Made by a program: the position numbers and the translations under genes. This document shows positions 26,569-33,859 of a stretch of 42,490 nucleotides of DNA, piece after piece; position 1 is the stretch's first letter, and every line of letters starts with the position of its first letter. The notes beneath the pieces are model-generated. The model saw only the letters and a program-made list of their open reading frames with translations, was not told the DNA's origin and ran no database searches. The stretch is from Chitinophagales bacterium (GTDB taxonomy: Bacteria; Bacteroidota; Bacteroidia; Chitinophagales; UBA2359), in assembly GCA_016787295.1 (NCBI GenBank), contig JAEUUX010000151.1, positions 1 through 42,490 of the forward strand, given 5' to 3'.

Positions 26569-28238
26569 AATGCGTTAGAAAGTTTAACGTAATTTTCTTG
26601 TAACGTTTTGAAGTTTATTTTTACGACTTTGATTTGGCTTTGCTTAAATTCGTTACTTGTAAAGTTTGTAATATCAAGCCTTGATGTTTCAAAGTCTAAG
26701 TTATCAGAATAATATGGTATCCAAAATTCACTCGTAGTTTCTGAATTTTCAAAGTTCTTTTGAACTGCCCATTCATAAATTAACTGCTTGTGAATGTCCT
26801 CTTTGATTTTATTTTCTTCTTTTTCGTCAATCGCATTAGAATTATATATTTGATAATCTGACTGACGCATATATTTGTAGTCAATGATTTTAATACTTTT
26901 AAGCCATTCGGAATGTAACCAAGTCTTAACTATTTTTTGAAATTGAATTAAATCATCCTCAAACATAAATTTGAATTTTCCGCCTGTAGTATAATTATCT
27001 TCTACTTGAACAAATTTTTGAAATAACTCAATAATATAAGGTTGTGTATTCCTCAAATCCTGGAAGTTTAATAACCCAACTCCATAAGCTACTTTTCCTT
27101 GTTTCAGATTAGGTAATTGCTTATGCTGAAACAAATCATCAATGTAGTTATAAATTTTATTTGATAACACCGAATCAGGCTTTAAAAATCTTGGTGCAAA
27201 ACCTCTGTTTATTTCCATTTTGAAGGGATTTACTGCTAATTCAGGTTGTAAACCTAAATCTTTGCGTGTTACTAATTCGCCTTTTACATCTGCAAATAAA
27301 ACTTGTGGTAAATATCCATTTTCGGGTTTTAGCATATAAGTTTGGCACATATCTTCCCAAATGTCATAAAAATTGTTGATGCCAAAATATACGCCTTTGT
27401 CATCTTCCAACCTTTCACCCATTAAAAAAGCCTCAATAGCATCATAGAAGTGCCAAAAGTCCTCGTCTTTATAGGTTGTTTTGCTATCAATTTCCTCAAA
27501 TACATTTTTGAGAATATTGATAGTGTCCGCAAAAGTATCTTCTGCAAATAAACTGCTATCAGGTTGCAAATAATTGTCCTTAAACAAGTCTGTCAATTCA
27601 AAAGCCTTATTTGGAACACTATCTAACTCCTCTAATTCTTTTTTTATTTCTGTATAAATAAAGCAAAAAAGTTGTATAATGGGTGGACTTTCTTTTATAA
27701 GAACACTTTTAGCAATGTTCATTTCATCAAGATAGATTACATCATCATCAAGATATATGGCTTGGTGCATATACCTATGAATTTTTGAGTAATCTATTTC
27801 GTGGGAACGAACTTGCTTTTTCTCCAAAGAAGAAATACGTAACTCGTCATAACCTTCTAAAATTTTGTCTAAGGCGTTGAGTTTTCCGTAAAATACAACT
27901 TGTTCGTTATTTTCATTGACAAAACTAAAACCGTTTTCAAACTCAAAAACGCCATCTCGGTCTTTGGTTTTCTCTTCTTCTGTGAGTTGGTTTAGTTTTC
28001 GTACCTTGTATGTTTGAAAAGTACGGTACATTTTGAAAAAGAAGTTTTTAACCCTATCAAAAGAAGTAGGGTTATTTTCATCTGTTTCAAAATCATCAAA
28101 ACCTAAAGGCAACCAAAATTCTGCCTCATATCCTTCTATAGCTGTTTTTTGCAACCCCACAAAAGAATAATTTTTGCCGTTTAGATTCTGTCTATCAGCA
28201 TCGGTTTTGATAAATTTTATTTTTTTGAGGTCAAACAT
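26565..28238 (-). CDS. McrC/LlaJI-like PD-(D/E)xK restriction nuclease subunit
   Basis: The 557-residue protein follows the McrB-like gene with a 1-nt TAATG overlap. The N-terminal half has no clear fold assignment. The middle contains FYDIWEDMCQTYML, a segment typical of McrC/LlaJI proteins. The catalytic core is a PD-(D/E)xK type, with Pro-Asp in PRFLKPDSVL (about residue 355) and Asp-x-Lys in IKIIDYKYM (about 453), equivalent to DAKY of McrC. It should cut DNA when driven by the McrB-like NTPase. No methyltransferase gene lies nearby, pointing to a modification-dependent (type IV) or phage-specific target. Confidence 0.8.
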   Translation of the reverse strand: MFDLKKIKFIKTDADRQNLNGKNYSFVGLQKTAIEGYEAEFWLPLGFDDFETDENNPTSFDRVKNFFFKMYRTFQTYKVRKLNQLTEEEKTKDRDGVFEFENGFSFVNENNEQVVFYGKLNALDKILEGYDELRISSLEKKQVRSHEIDYSKIHRYMHQAIYLDDDVIYLDEMNIAKSVLIKESPPIIQLFCFIYTEIKKELEELDSVPNKAFELTDLFKDNYLQPDSSLFAEDTFADTINILKNVFEEIDSKTTYKDEDFWHFYDAIEAFLMGERLEDDKGVYFGINNFYDIWEDMCQTYMLKPENGYLPQVLFADVKGELVTRKDLGLQPELAVNPFKMEINRGFAPRFLKPDSVLSNKIYNYIDDLFQHKQLPNLKQGKVAYGVGLLNFQDLRNTQPYIIELFQKFVQVEDNYTTGGKFKFMFEDDLIQFQKIVKTWLHSEWLKSIKIIDYKYMRQSDYQIYNSNAIDEKEENKIKEDIHKQLIYEWAVQKNFENSETTSEFWIPYYSDNLDFETSRLDITNFTSNEFKQSQIKVVKINFKTLQENYVKLSNAL

Positions 28239-29431
28239 TATCGGTTTAAAATTTTGTCTACGAAGTTTTGAACTTGTGCCTTTGCTGTAAATTGTCCGAA
28301 AGTAACTAACTCACTTTCACTAACTCCAAGCAACTCAACTAATGGCTTTTTATTATTACTAAAAACACTATCCCAAATGAAGAACATTAGTTTGTTTTTT
28401 ATTTCTACCTCTGTTATGGTTGGCTTGTTTATGAAACGATAGCCGATTTGTTTATCTTCAATTTTACGGATTTCCTTATGTTTACTTCTAATAAAAGTGT
28501 TTAATTTATCTACAAAATCACACCATTCGAGTTTATCTTGCCCGTAAAGTGAAATTTTGCAGTCTTTCAACTTTTCACGTTGTTTTTCATCTTCAATTTC
28601 TATAAACTCCCAATCCCACCTACGTTTGAAGGCACTATCCATAAAATAAATGGAATTATCGGAAGTGTTCATCGTGGCTACAATGGAAAGATTTGAAGGA
28701 ATTTTGATATAATTATCATTCATATCAAATCTATCCTTTCCTGAAAGGTCTGATATAATATAATCAAGATATTTTTTCCAGTCTTTTTCTTCTAGTACTA
28801 CCTTTGTAGAGGTAGGTGTTTCTTTGTATGAATATTCTGTTGAACCTGCTTCTAACTTCTTTGTCAAGCCTATCTCTTTCAAAAGTGTGGTAGCCTCTAA
28901 ATCAGAAAGTAAAACAGGATATTCAGACCATCCATTAGACTTTCTATCTAAAAGTTGAAAAACAGTACCAAAAATCGCAGCAGAATTTCCACGATTTATT
29001 TCGTCAATTACTAAAAGTACGTCTTGCGTATTTCTTGTAACAAGAGCATACCTTCTTTCTAATTCCTGTGTTTGGTCAGGTGAGAAATCATCTTGTTTTG
29101 TAATCCCTATTTCTCGTTTATATTCGGATAGCGTTTCTTTTTTGTCTTTGTCGTATTGAATTGCTGAGTTAATGAGGTTTTTATAAGCAATCCCCAGTGC
29201 CTTCAAAAAATGTCCTGCATAAAATTTATATGATACCTTCCCACTATCATCAGTAAGTGGCATAAGTTTACCCATAAAATCACCATAAGTATATTCAGGG
29301 TGAAACACTGTAGGAATGTAGTTTTTACTTGTTACTTCAACACCTAATTTGAATGCAATAACCTCTTTAATTTCGTGGCTTTTTCCTGTTCCAGGGCTAC
29401 CAAAAAGAATTTTTTGAATAGGTTTTGTCAT
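28238..29431 (-). CDS. McrB-like AAA+ NTPase subunit
   Basis: The 397-residue AAA+ protein has Walker A GSPGTGKS (11-18), Walker B with the McrB extension VLLVIDEINRGN (138-149), sensor/consensus loop ATMNTSDNS (252-260; compare MNTADRS in McrB) and arginine-finger region KRRWDW (269-274). It lacks the N-terminal DNA-recognition domain of E. coli McrB and starts almost at the P-loop. Target recognition must therefore come from another subunit, perhaps the N-terminal half of the nuclease or the third gene. It lies 147 bp after the UpxY-like gene on the same strand. Confidence 0.9.
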   Translation of the reverse strand: MTKPIQKILFGSPGTGKSHEIKEVIAFKLGVEVTSKNYIPTVFHPEYTYGDFMGKLMPLTDDSGKVSYKFYAGHFLKALGIAYKNLINSAIQYDKDKKETLSEYKREIGITKQDDFSPDQTQELERRYALVTRNTQDVLLVIDEINRGNSAAIFGTVFQLLDRKSNGWSEYPVLLSDLEATTLLKEIGLTKKLEAGSTEYSYKETPTSTKVVLEEKDWKKYLDYIISDLSGKDRFDMNDNYIKIPSNLSIVATMNTSDNSIYFMDSAFKRRWDWEFIEIEDEKQREKLKDCKISLYGQDKLEWCDFVDKLNTFIRSKHKEIRKIEDKQIGYRFINKPTITEVEIKNKLMFFIWDSVFSNNKKPLVELLGVSESELVTFGQFTAKAQVQNFVDKILNR

Positions 29432-29578
29432 TTTTGAATTGTTTTTACTTGATATAATTTAATTGATTTTGAATAAAAACCTCCCCCCATCCACGGCTCC
29501 GCCGCCGTCAGTAACATTTGCATATTGTCACTGCCGCTACAAAAACCCGATAAGGAACCATACAGCAAAAAATGCTCG

Positions 29579-30115
29579 TTAAGGAGCTTTTCGCACAATG
29601 TTTTCATCTACGATTACGGTTGCAAAATACCCGAGTCCTTTAATTTCGACTCTAAGGCGATGTTGTCCATCTTGTTGGATAAGGTGTCCGCGAAAACCTT
29701 GTAAGGGTCCCGCCATAACTTCTACTTCGTCTCCGAGTGCGAATGGCGAAGGAGGCGAAGGTGGCATTTTTTCTATGACCACAGCTTCGGGACAAGCACA
29801 AAGGCGTTGTATACGGTCGACTTCCTCTTGGCTCAAAATGCAAATATGGTCGCCCATCGTCACGTATTTCAGAACGCCGCCCGCCAAATACACCTCTTTG
29901 CGCAGGTTGTCAAACGTTTTGACAAAAACGTAGGATTTGAAAAGTGGCACTTCTACCCATTTTTTGCGGTCGTGCCAAACCCGCAATTCGCGTTGCAGCG
30001 GTAGGTAGTTTTCTATGCCTATTTTTGATAAACGCTTGCTTGTTTGTTTTTCTGCATTGGGTTTTGTTACCAACACATACCATTTTTGTTGGGATTCTGC
30101 TATCTTGCTTTGCAT
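29579..30115 (-). CDS. NusG paralogue, UpxY/RfaH-type specialised antiterminator
   Basis: The 178-residue protein has a NGN domain (QQKWYVLVTKPNAEKQTSKR, then VWHDRKKWVEVPLFKSYVFV, residues about 11-110) and a C-terminal KOW domain (ALGDEVEVMAGPLQGFRGHL, about 124-165). UpxY proteins usually head capsule polysaccharide operons in Bacteroidota and let RNA polymerase read through their own operon. Here the next genes on the strand are the McrBC-like trio, not glycan genes. A -7 box lies at 30162-30169. Family assignment is firm; control of the McrBC-like genes is inference from order. Confidence 0.88.
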   Translation of the reverse strand: MQSKIAESQQKWYVLVTKPNAEKQTSKRLSKIGIENYLPLQRELRVWHDRKKWVEVPLFKSYVFVKTFDNLRKEVYLAGGVLKYVTMGDHICILSQEEVDRIQRLCACPEAVVIEKMPPSPPSPFALGDEVEVMAGPLQGFRGHLIQQDGQHRLRVEIKGLGYFATVIVDENIVRKAP

Positions 30116-30161
30116 ACGATTGAGTTACTAAATGTTGAATTTGGAGCGATAGATTCGTGCG

Positions 30162-30169
30162 CAAAGATA
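30162..30169 (-). promoter_or_regulatory. -7 box for upxY
   Basis: TATCTTTG on the minus strand. A TTG inside repeat copy A (30191-30193) sits 21 nt upstream and could be the -33 element. Confidence 0.55.
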
Positions 30170-30186
30170 AGTACTTTTTCTTTTGT

Positions 30187-30339
30187 TAGGCAAGTTTTGA
30201 GTGAAATTTTTTCGTTTTTTTCTTGGTACGCATTCGCGCTCAATCTATATATACCTATTTTTAGGTATTTTGTTTAAAAACCAACAGCACTTTTTGACAA
30301 AAACCAACAAGCACCACCTTCGGGACGATGCTTGTTGGT
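30187..30339. repeat. Direct repeat copy A (153 bp)
   Basis: Matches 33071-33223 over all 153 bases without gaps and with three substitutions (offset 2884). It contains the hairpin accaacaagca (30303-30313) with tgcttgttggt (30329-30339), T-tailed on both strands here, and ends at the presumed -33 TTG of upxY. Confidence 0.97.
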
Positions 30340-30497
30340 TTTTCATTTTTGCTGTTCATGTCAACAACAAGTACATTAGTTTTTAGTTCGCAACAAAGTA
30401 CAGAAAATAACACCCTATTTTGTCAGTTATTTTACCTGTACTGCCTATTTTTAGATTAAAACGACAGTACAGCATTTTCGTATTATGCGCTTGTGCT

Positions 30498-31466
30498 TTA
30501 TAGGAGTTTATCTCTTTCAATGGCATTTACTAAACCCAGAACAGCATCTCTAATTTGATTTCGTTCTATAATTGCTTGGTGTCTGTCTATTATTCCTTGC
30601 CTTATATCTTGCTCAAGGTTTGATAACCTTCCTTGTTGCATTATAACTTCGTTTTTATGTCTGTCAGAAGTAATTTCTTTTAGCTGCAAAAGTGCATCAT
30701 TTAGGTAGTCATTAGCTATAAGTATTTTCATTCTTTCAAAATTTGGGGTTATATAGGCGTTTTTAAAGATCAAAAAATGAATTGCATTTCTAACATAGGC
30801 AAGAAATGATTTTATTTGTTTGAAATAACCTGTTCCAAAAGTTGCTAAAAAAGAAAAAAGAAAAATAGGGAGATTTCTTGTTATTATATTTTTTAACCGC
30901 CTAACGATAGATACTAACCAATTTTCTTCCGGATTTATATATAGCTCAACCTCTTTCATTATCCCGCTATCAATTTTATTGTTACAATTATCATCACTAA
31001 AAAAACTCCACTTTGCCATCAATATACACCTTCCTTCTTCTATGGGTGTTATTTGCCACAAGTAGTTATTAGGAGGGGCTGCTACTATTGCCTCTTGATT
31101 CTTAGTATCAATAAAACCAATAGTGTCTATATAGATCGGTTCACTAGTCAATAATTCAGGTCTTATAGCACTTAGTTTCCCACCAGAAAACCAAGTGCTA
31201 TCATTACCACCATTAAACGTTAGCTCTAAGGTGAAGGGAACACCTACTGTAAGAGTGTCGACTTCGTTTTTAACTGTGGTCGTTGTTTTTAAATTCCACT
31301 TAGTCAAAGATTGTAGTCTGTCGGTATATAATTTTATTCTTCCTTCTTCACCGCTTTGTGATCCGGTGGGTGTCTTAGGTTCCAAATAGTTAGTGTATCG
31401 CTCAAATTGAAACAACCCCAAAGCAGTTAAAAGTATCCATAGAATAAAGCAAATAAAAAATTTCAT
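30498..31466 (-). CDS. Two-TM protein with periplasmic domain and cytosolic EAD11-like tail
   Basis: The 322-residue protein has TM1 at 3-20 (FFICFILWILLTALGLF) and an extracytoplasmic beta-rich domain of about 170 residues (KNEVDTLTVGVPFTLELTF). TM2 is at about 199-215 (LPIFLFSFLATFGTGYF), followed by a cytosolic tail. Residues 247-316 (LIANDYLNDALLQLKEIT, then QGRLSNLEQDIRQGIIDRHQ, then ERNQIRDAVLGLVN) follow the helical pattern I know as effector-associated domain 11, an adaptor domain of Bacteroidota conflict systems. The start overlaps the protease stop by 4 nt (ATGA). I suggest an envelope sensor or anchor linked to the protease. The EAD call is by eye, moderate certainty. Confidence 0.75.
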   Translation of the reverse strand: MKFFICFILWILLTALGLFQFERYTNYLEPKTPTGSQSGEEGRIKLYTDRLQSLTKWNLKTTTTVKNEVDTLTVGVPFTLELTFNGGNDSTWFSGGKLSAIRPELLTSEPIYIDTIGFIDTKNQEAIVAAPPNNYLWQITPIEEGRCILMAKWSFFSDDNCNNKIDSGIMKEVELYINPEENWLVSIVRRLKNIITRNLPIFLFSFLATFGTGYFKQIKSFLAYVRNAIHFLIFKNAYITPNFERMKILIANDYLNDALLQLKEITSDRHKNEVIMQQGRLSNLEQDIRQGIIDRHQAIIERNQIRDAVLGLVNAIERDKLL

Positions 31467-32848
31467 TGTAGTATTTTTATGTTTAGAGCATTAAATATTT
31501 GGTAAATCGGTGTTGCTACAGTATAACTATTACTAGCCCCTTCTATTGTACCTGCTATGACCATACCTACTACTATCCTTGAATCTTGTTTAAGCACTAT
31601 GCTTCCAGAGTCGCCCTTTTTGCTAAAAGTAATGCTATTATGTCCTTTTATTCGTAATTGATATTTAAAGGAATATGAAATTGTTAAACCGTTAGGTAGT
31701 GTGTGTGTATGTTTAAATGTAAGACTATCCTCTAATATCTTACCAGTAGTCTTACCTGATGCAGCACCATTTTTAGATACAGTACCACCTTGCAGTTTAT
31801 CGGAGTTTCTTACAATATTGTATGGTGATGATGTGTCTATATCAATATCACTATTCTTATCAAATTTGACTATTCCACAGTCTAAGTAATACCAATTTCG
31901 CCAATTCCACCATATAAACCCAAAATACCCCTTGGATTCTGCCCCAATAGTAATATTAGGAATTAATTGTATTTTATTATTGTCACAAAAAAGGTTGACA
32001 CTCAACACCCCCCTTCCTGCCTGATCAATTAAATCTTGGTCTTTGAATAACACATGTGCAGCGGTAAGCCAATAAGAATTCTGATCGTCATCTTTAACGT
32101 ACAAACCCATAGTACCTGTTTGGTTCGGTTCGATTACAGCTTTTATTTTTTTCTCGGAAATAGCGTCGACAGGAGGAAACTGCAAATAAAAATCCGCCTC
32201 TTCAAATTCTACAGGTATTCCTGCCATCTCACGAGGTATTTCGTATAAAGAAGTAGTGTCAGAAATTCGGGAAGAGTAAAATACTAAGATACTCTCTATA
32301 GTATTTTTTGAGACATATTTAACCCCAACACCTGATACATAAGGATTTTTCATTATAAAATCCTCTTCTTTATCCTTTACAAAAAGAACGTATTCGCGAT
32401 TCCCTTTCCCTCTTATAAACTCGCCGCCAGTCCAATAGGAGATTTCCAATAACCATTCAGGCTCTCCATTTTTATCAATTTGGTAAATTACATTATAAGT
32501 ATTTGCTTTTCCTTTAGGTTTTTTGAAATACGCTTTAAACTCAAGTTCTTCACCGGTTGCGTTATTTTTAATTAATGCTTCTACATTAGCAACAAACTCG
32601 GAATTTGTCCCCATACTAAATATCGTTTTTTCTATATGTACCAAAGGCGAAATCAATTCTTGTTCATGCAATAACAGAGGTGCCTCTAAATATTTGTCCG
32701 CTATCTTCATAGAAAACGTAAAACTGTTATTACTTTTTACGGCTGCTATATCATCTATAGAAGAAGTAGAGCCACTATTGGTTGTTACATTATTTGCATA
32801 AACTCTGATGTAAACAGGCGTATTGCCAAGAAGTTTTATCTCGTTCAT
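31463..32848 (-). CDS. Cytosolic trypsin-fold serine protease of the two-gene cassette
   Basis: The 461-residue protein has no signal peptide or membrane segment. The C-terminal half (from about 235) is a chymotrypsin/trypsin-fold peptidase with an intact triad: His265 (WLTAAHVLF), Asp323 (YLDCGIVKFD) and Ser414 (KKGDSGSIVL). The N-terminal ~230 residues form an unrecognised, probably beta-rich domain (VYIRVYANNV; EFKAYFKKPK). Trypsin-like peptidases without export signals are a known effector class in EAD-containing conflict systems, which fits its coupled partner. The promoter and a perfect inverted repeat lie about 190 bp upstream. The target protein is unknown. Confidence 0.82.
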   Translation of the reverse strand: MNEIKLLGNTPVYIRVYANNVTTNSGSTSSIDDIAAVKSNNSFTFSMKIADKYLEAPLLLHEQELISPLVHIEKTIFSMGTNSEFVANVEALIKNNATGEELEFKAYFKKPKGKANTYNVIYQIDKNGEPEWLLEISYWTGGEFIRGKGNREYVLFVKDKEEDFIMKNPYVSGVGVKYVSKNTIESILVFYSSRISDTTSLYEIPREMAGIPVEFEEADFYLQFPPVDAISEKKIKAVIEPNQTGTMGLYVKDDDQNSYWLTAAHVLFKDQDLIDQAGRGVLSVNLFCDNNKIQLIPNITIGAESKGYFGFIWWNWRNWYYLDCGIVKFDKNSDIDIDTSSPYNIVRNSDKLQGGTVSKNGAASGKTTGKILEDSLTFKHTHTLPNGLTISYSFKYQLRIKGHNSITFSKKGDSGSIVLKQDSRIVVGMVIAGTIEGASNSYTVATPIYQIFNALNIKILQ

Positions 32849-33005
32849 TTTTTAATTTTTAATTGTGTGTAAATTATTGTTTGAATAACCTAAACTGTTT
32901 ATTGTACAAAAAAGGTGTTTTTTTAAAAAAAATACGCTTAAGAGTCTTAAACCGATAAACTGTATCTAAGAAGGAGTTCTACACATTTTTTGTAAGGCAA
33001 TTCAG

Positions 33006-33043
33006 TTGTTTTACAAAAATACAAAAGGATTAATGTAAAACAA
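33006..33043. promoter_or_regulatory. Operator-like perfect inverted repeat at the cassette promoter
   Basis: ttgttttaca (33006-33015) and tgtaaaacaa (33034-33043) are perfect 10-bp inverted copies with 18 bp between. The right arm sits just after the -7 box, where initiation is expected, so it could be a repressor site or form a hairpin at the mRNA 5' end. Confidence 0.5.
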
Positions 33044-33046
33044 GCG

Positions 33047-33054
33047 CAAAATTA
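33047..33054 (-). promoter_or_regulatory. -7 box for the protease cassette
   Basis: TAATTTTG on the minus strand. The TTG at the end of repeat copy B (caa, 33075-33077) lies 20 nt upstream as a possible -33 element, the same role this repeat end plays at upxY. Confidence 0.5.
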
Positions 33055-33070
33055 AGTTCATTTTCAATGA

Positions 33071-33223
33071 TAGGCAAGTTTTGAGTGAAATTTTTTCGTT
33101 TTTTTCTTGGTACGCATTCGCGCTCAATCTATAGATACCTATTTTTAGGTATTTTGTTTAAAAACCAATAGCACTTTTTGACAAAAACCAACAAGCACCG
33201 CCTTCGGGACGATGCTTGTTGGT
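33071..33223. repeat. Direct repeat copy B (153 bp)
   Basis: Same 153 bases as copy A with three substitutions. Its hairpin (33187-33197 with 33213-33223) lies 8 bp behind the CHAP-like gene stop and serves as that gene's terminator on the minus strand. Confidence 0.97.
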
Positions 33224-33231
33224 GTGGTGGA

Positions 33232-33714
33232 TTATGGCTGAGGTCTATAAAAACGCAATTTACCGCGTTTTACATCTGCCAAACGCAAATCGCTCAAGCC
33301 TACTTTTCTACCCGAAAATTCGGTGTTTTGGTGTGCTAAAACATATTCGCCTTTGGCTTTCACCTCATAGACAATGGCGGTGTGTTGTGTCATGGTTTCG
33401 GTATGGATAACTTGCCCTTTGTTGTATTCCACCTTCACGTTTTCGAACTGTACAATGTCGCCCGGCAGAATGGCTTCTTTTTGTGGGTCAATGGCTTTGC
33501 CAAAACGTAAACGATGATCCCATTGTGCCTCGTTTTCTTCCAAAGCATATTTGGCTAAATCCCAACACTCGCCGCGCCCAACTTTTTTGTCTATTTTAGT
33601 GGTAACGTAGGCAATAATTTTTTGGTTCATTTCGGGTAGTTTTTGCTCTTGCGCCCACAGGCTACACGACCATAACAATACACCGAAAAGGCTTAATAAT
33701 AAGCAGTTTTTCAT
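33232..33714 (-). CDS. Secreted CHAP/NlpC-P60-like cysteine hydrolase
   Basis: The 160-residue protein starts at MKNCLLLSLFGVLLW with a signal peptide to about residue 21 (SLWAQ); a 40-codon extension upstream is rejected because it lacks export features. Papain-like residues are Cys50 in GRGECWDLAKYAL, His111 in TQHTAIVYEV, and possibly Asn130 in YVLAHQN, with the fold-typical PGDIVQFEN between them. It may cut peptidoglycan peptides or another amide in the periplasm. Its terminator is repeat copy B. Before the cassette insertion it was probably the direct upstream neighbour of upxY. Confidence 0.72.
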   Translation of the reverse strand: MKNCLLLSLFGVLLWSCSLWAQEQKLPEMNQKIIAYVTTKIDKKVGRGECWDLAKYALEENEAQWDHRLRFGKAIDPQKEAILPGDIVQFENVKVEYNKGQVIHTETMTQHTAIVYEVKAKGEYVLAHQNTEFSGRKVGLSDLRLADVKRGKLRFYRPQP

Positions 33715-33859
33715 GGTGATAGGGTAGTTTAATAATAAGAATGAATGATACAAAGCTCCCAAAATTTTTGAACATAACTGCCTGATAATCAAGCTATTAG
33801 CCAATTTTCTGAAAGTTTTTGTACGTATTATCATAGGTTAATAAAAATGTTGTGAACAG

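Larger units (their letters stand above)
30116..30497. other. Intergenic region upstream of upxY: promoter, direct repeat copy A, spacer
   Basis: Contains the upxY -7 box (30162-30169), repeat copy A (30187-30339) with its hairpin, and a 158-bp spacer that ends the cassette. In the spacer, ctgtactg (30436-30443) pairs with cagtacag (30465-30472) and could form a weak hairpin after the EAD-like gene. No gene seen. Confidence 0.6.
32849..33231. other. Upstream region of the protease cassette: leader, operator-like palindrome, promoter, repeat copy B
   Basis: Holds a ~190-nt 5' leader, the inverted repeat 33006-33043, the -7 box 33047-33054 and repeat copy B (33071-33223). No gene seen. Confidence 0.6.

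Noticed and set aside
26026-29431. CoCoNuT-type (coiled-coil nuclease tandem) McrBC system
   Set aside because: None of the three proteins shows the long coiled coils that define those systems.
33715-33834. 40-codon N-terminal extension of the CHAP-like gene
   Set aside because: It would bury the signal peptide that starts at the internal Met.
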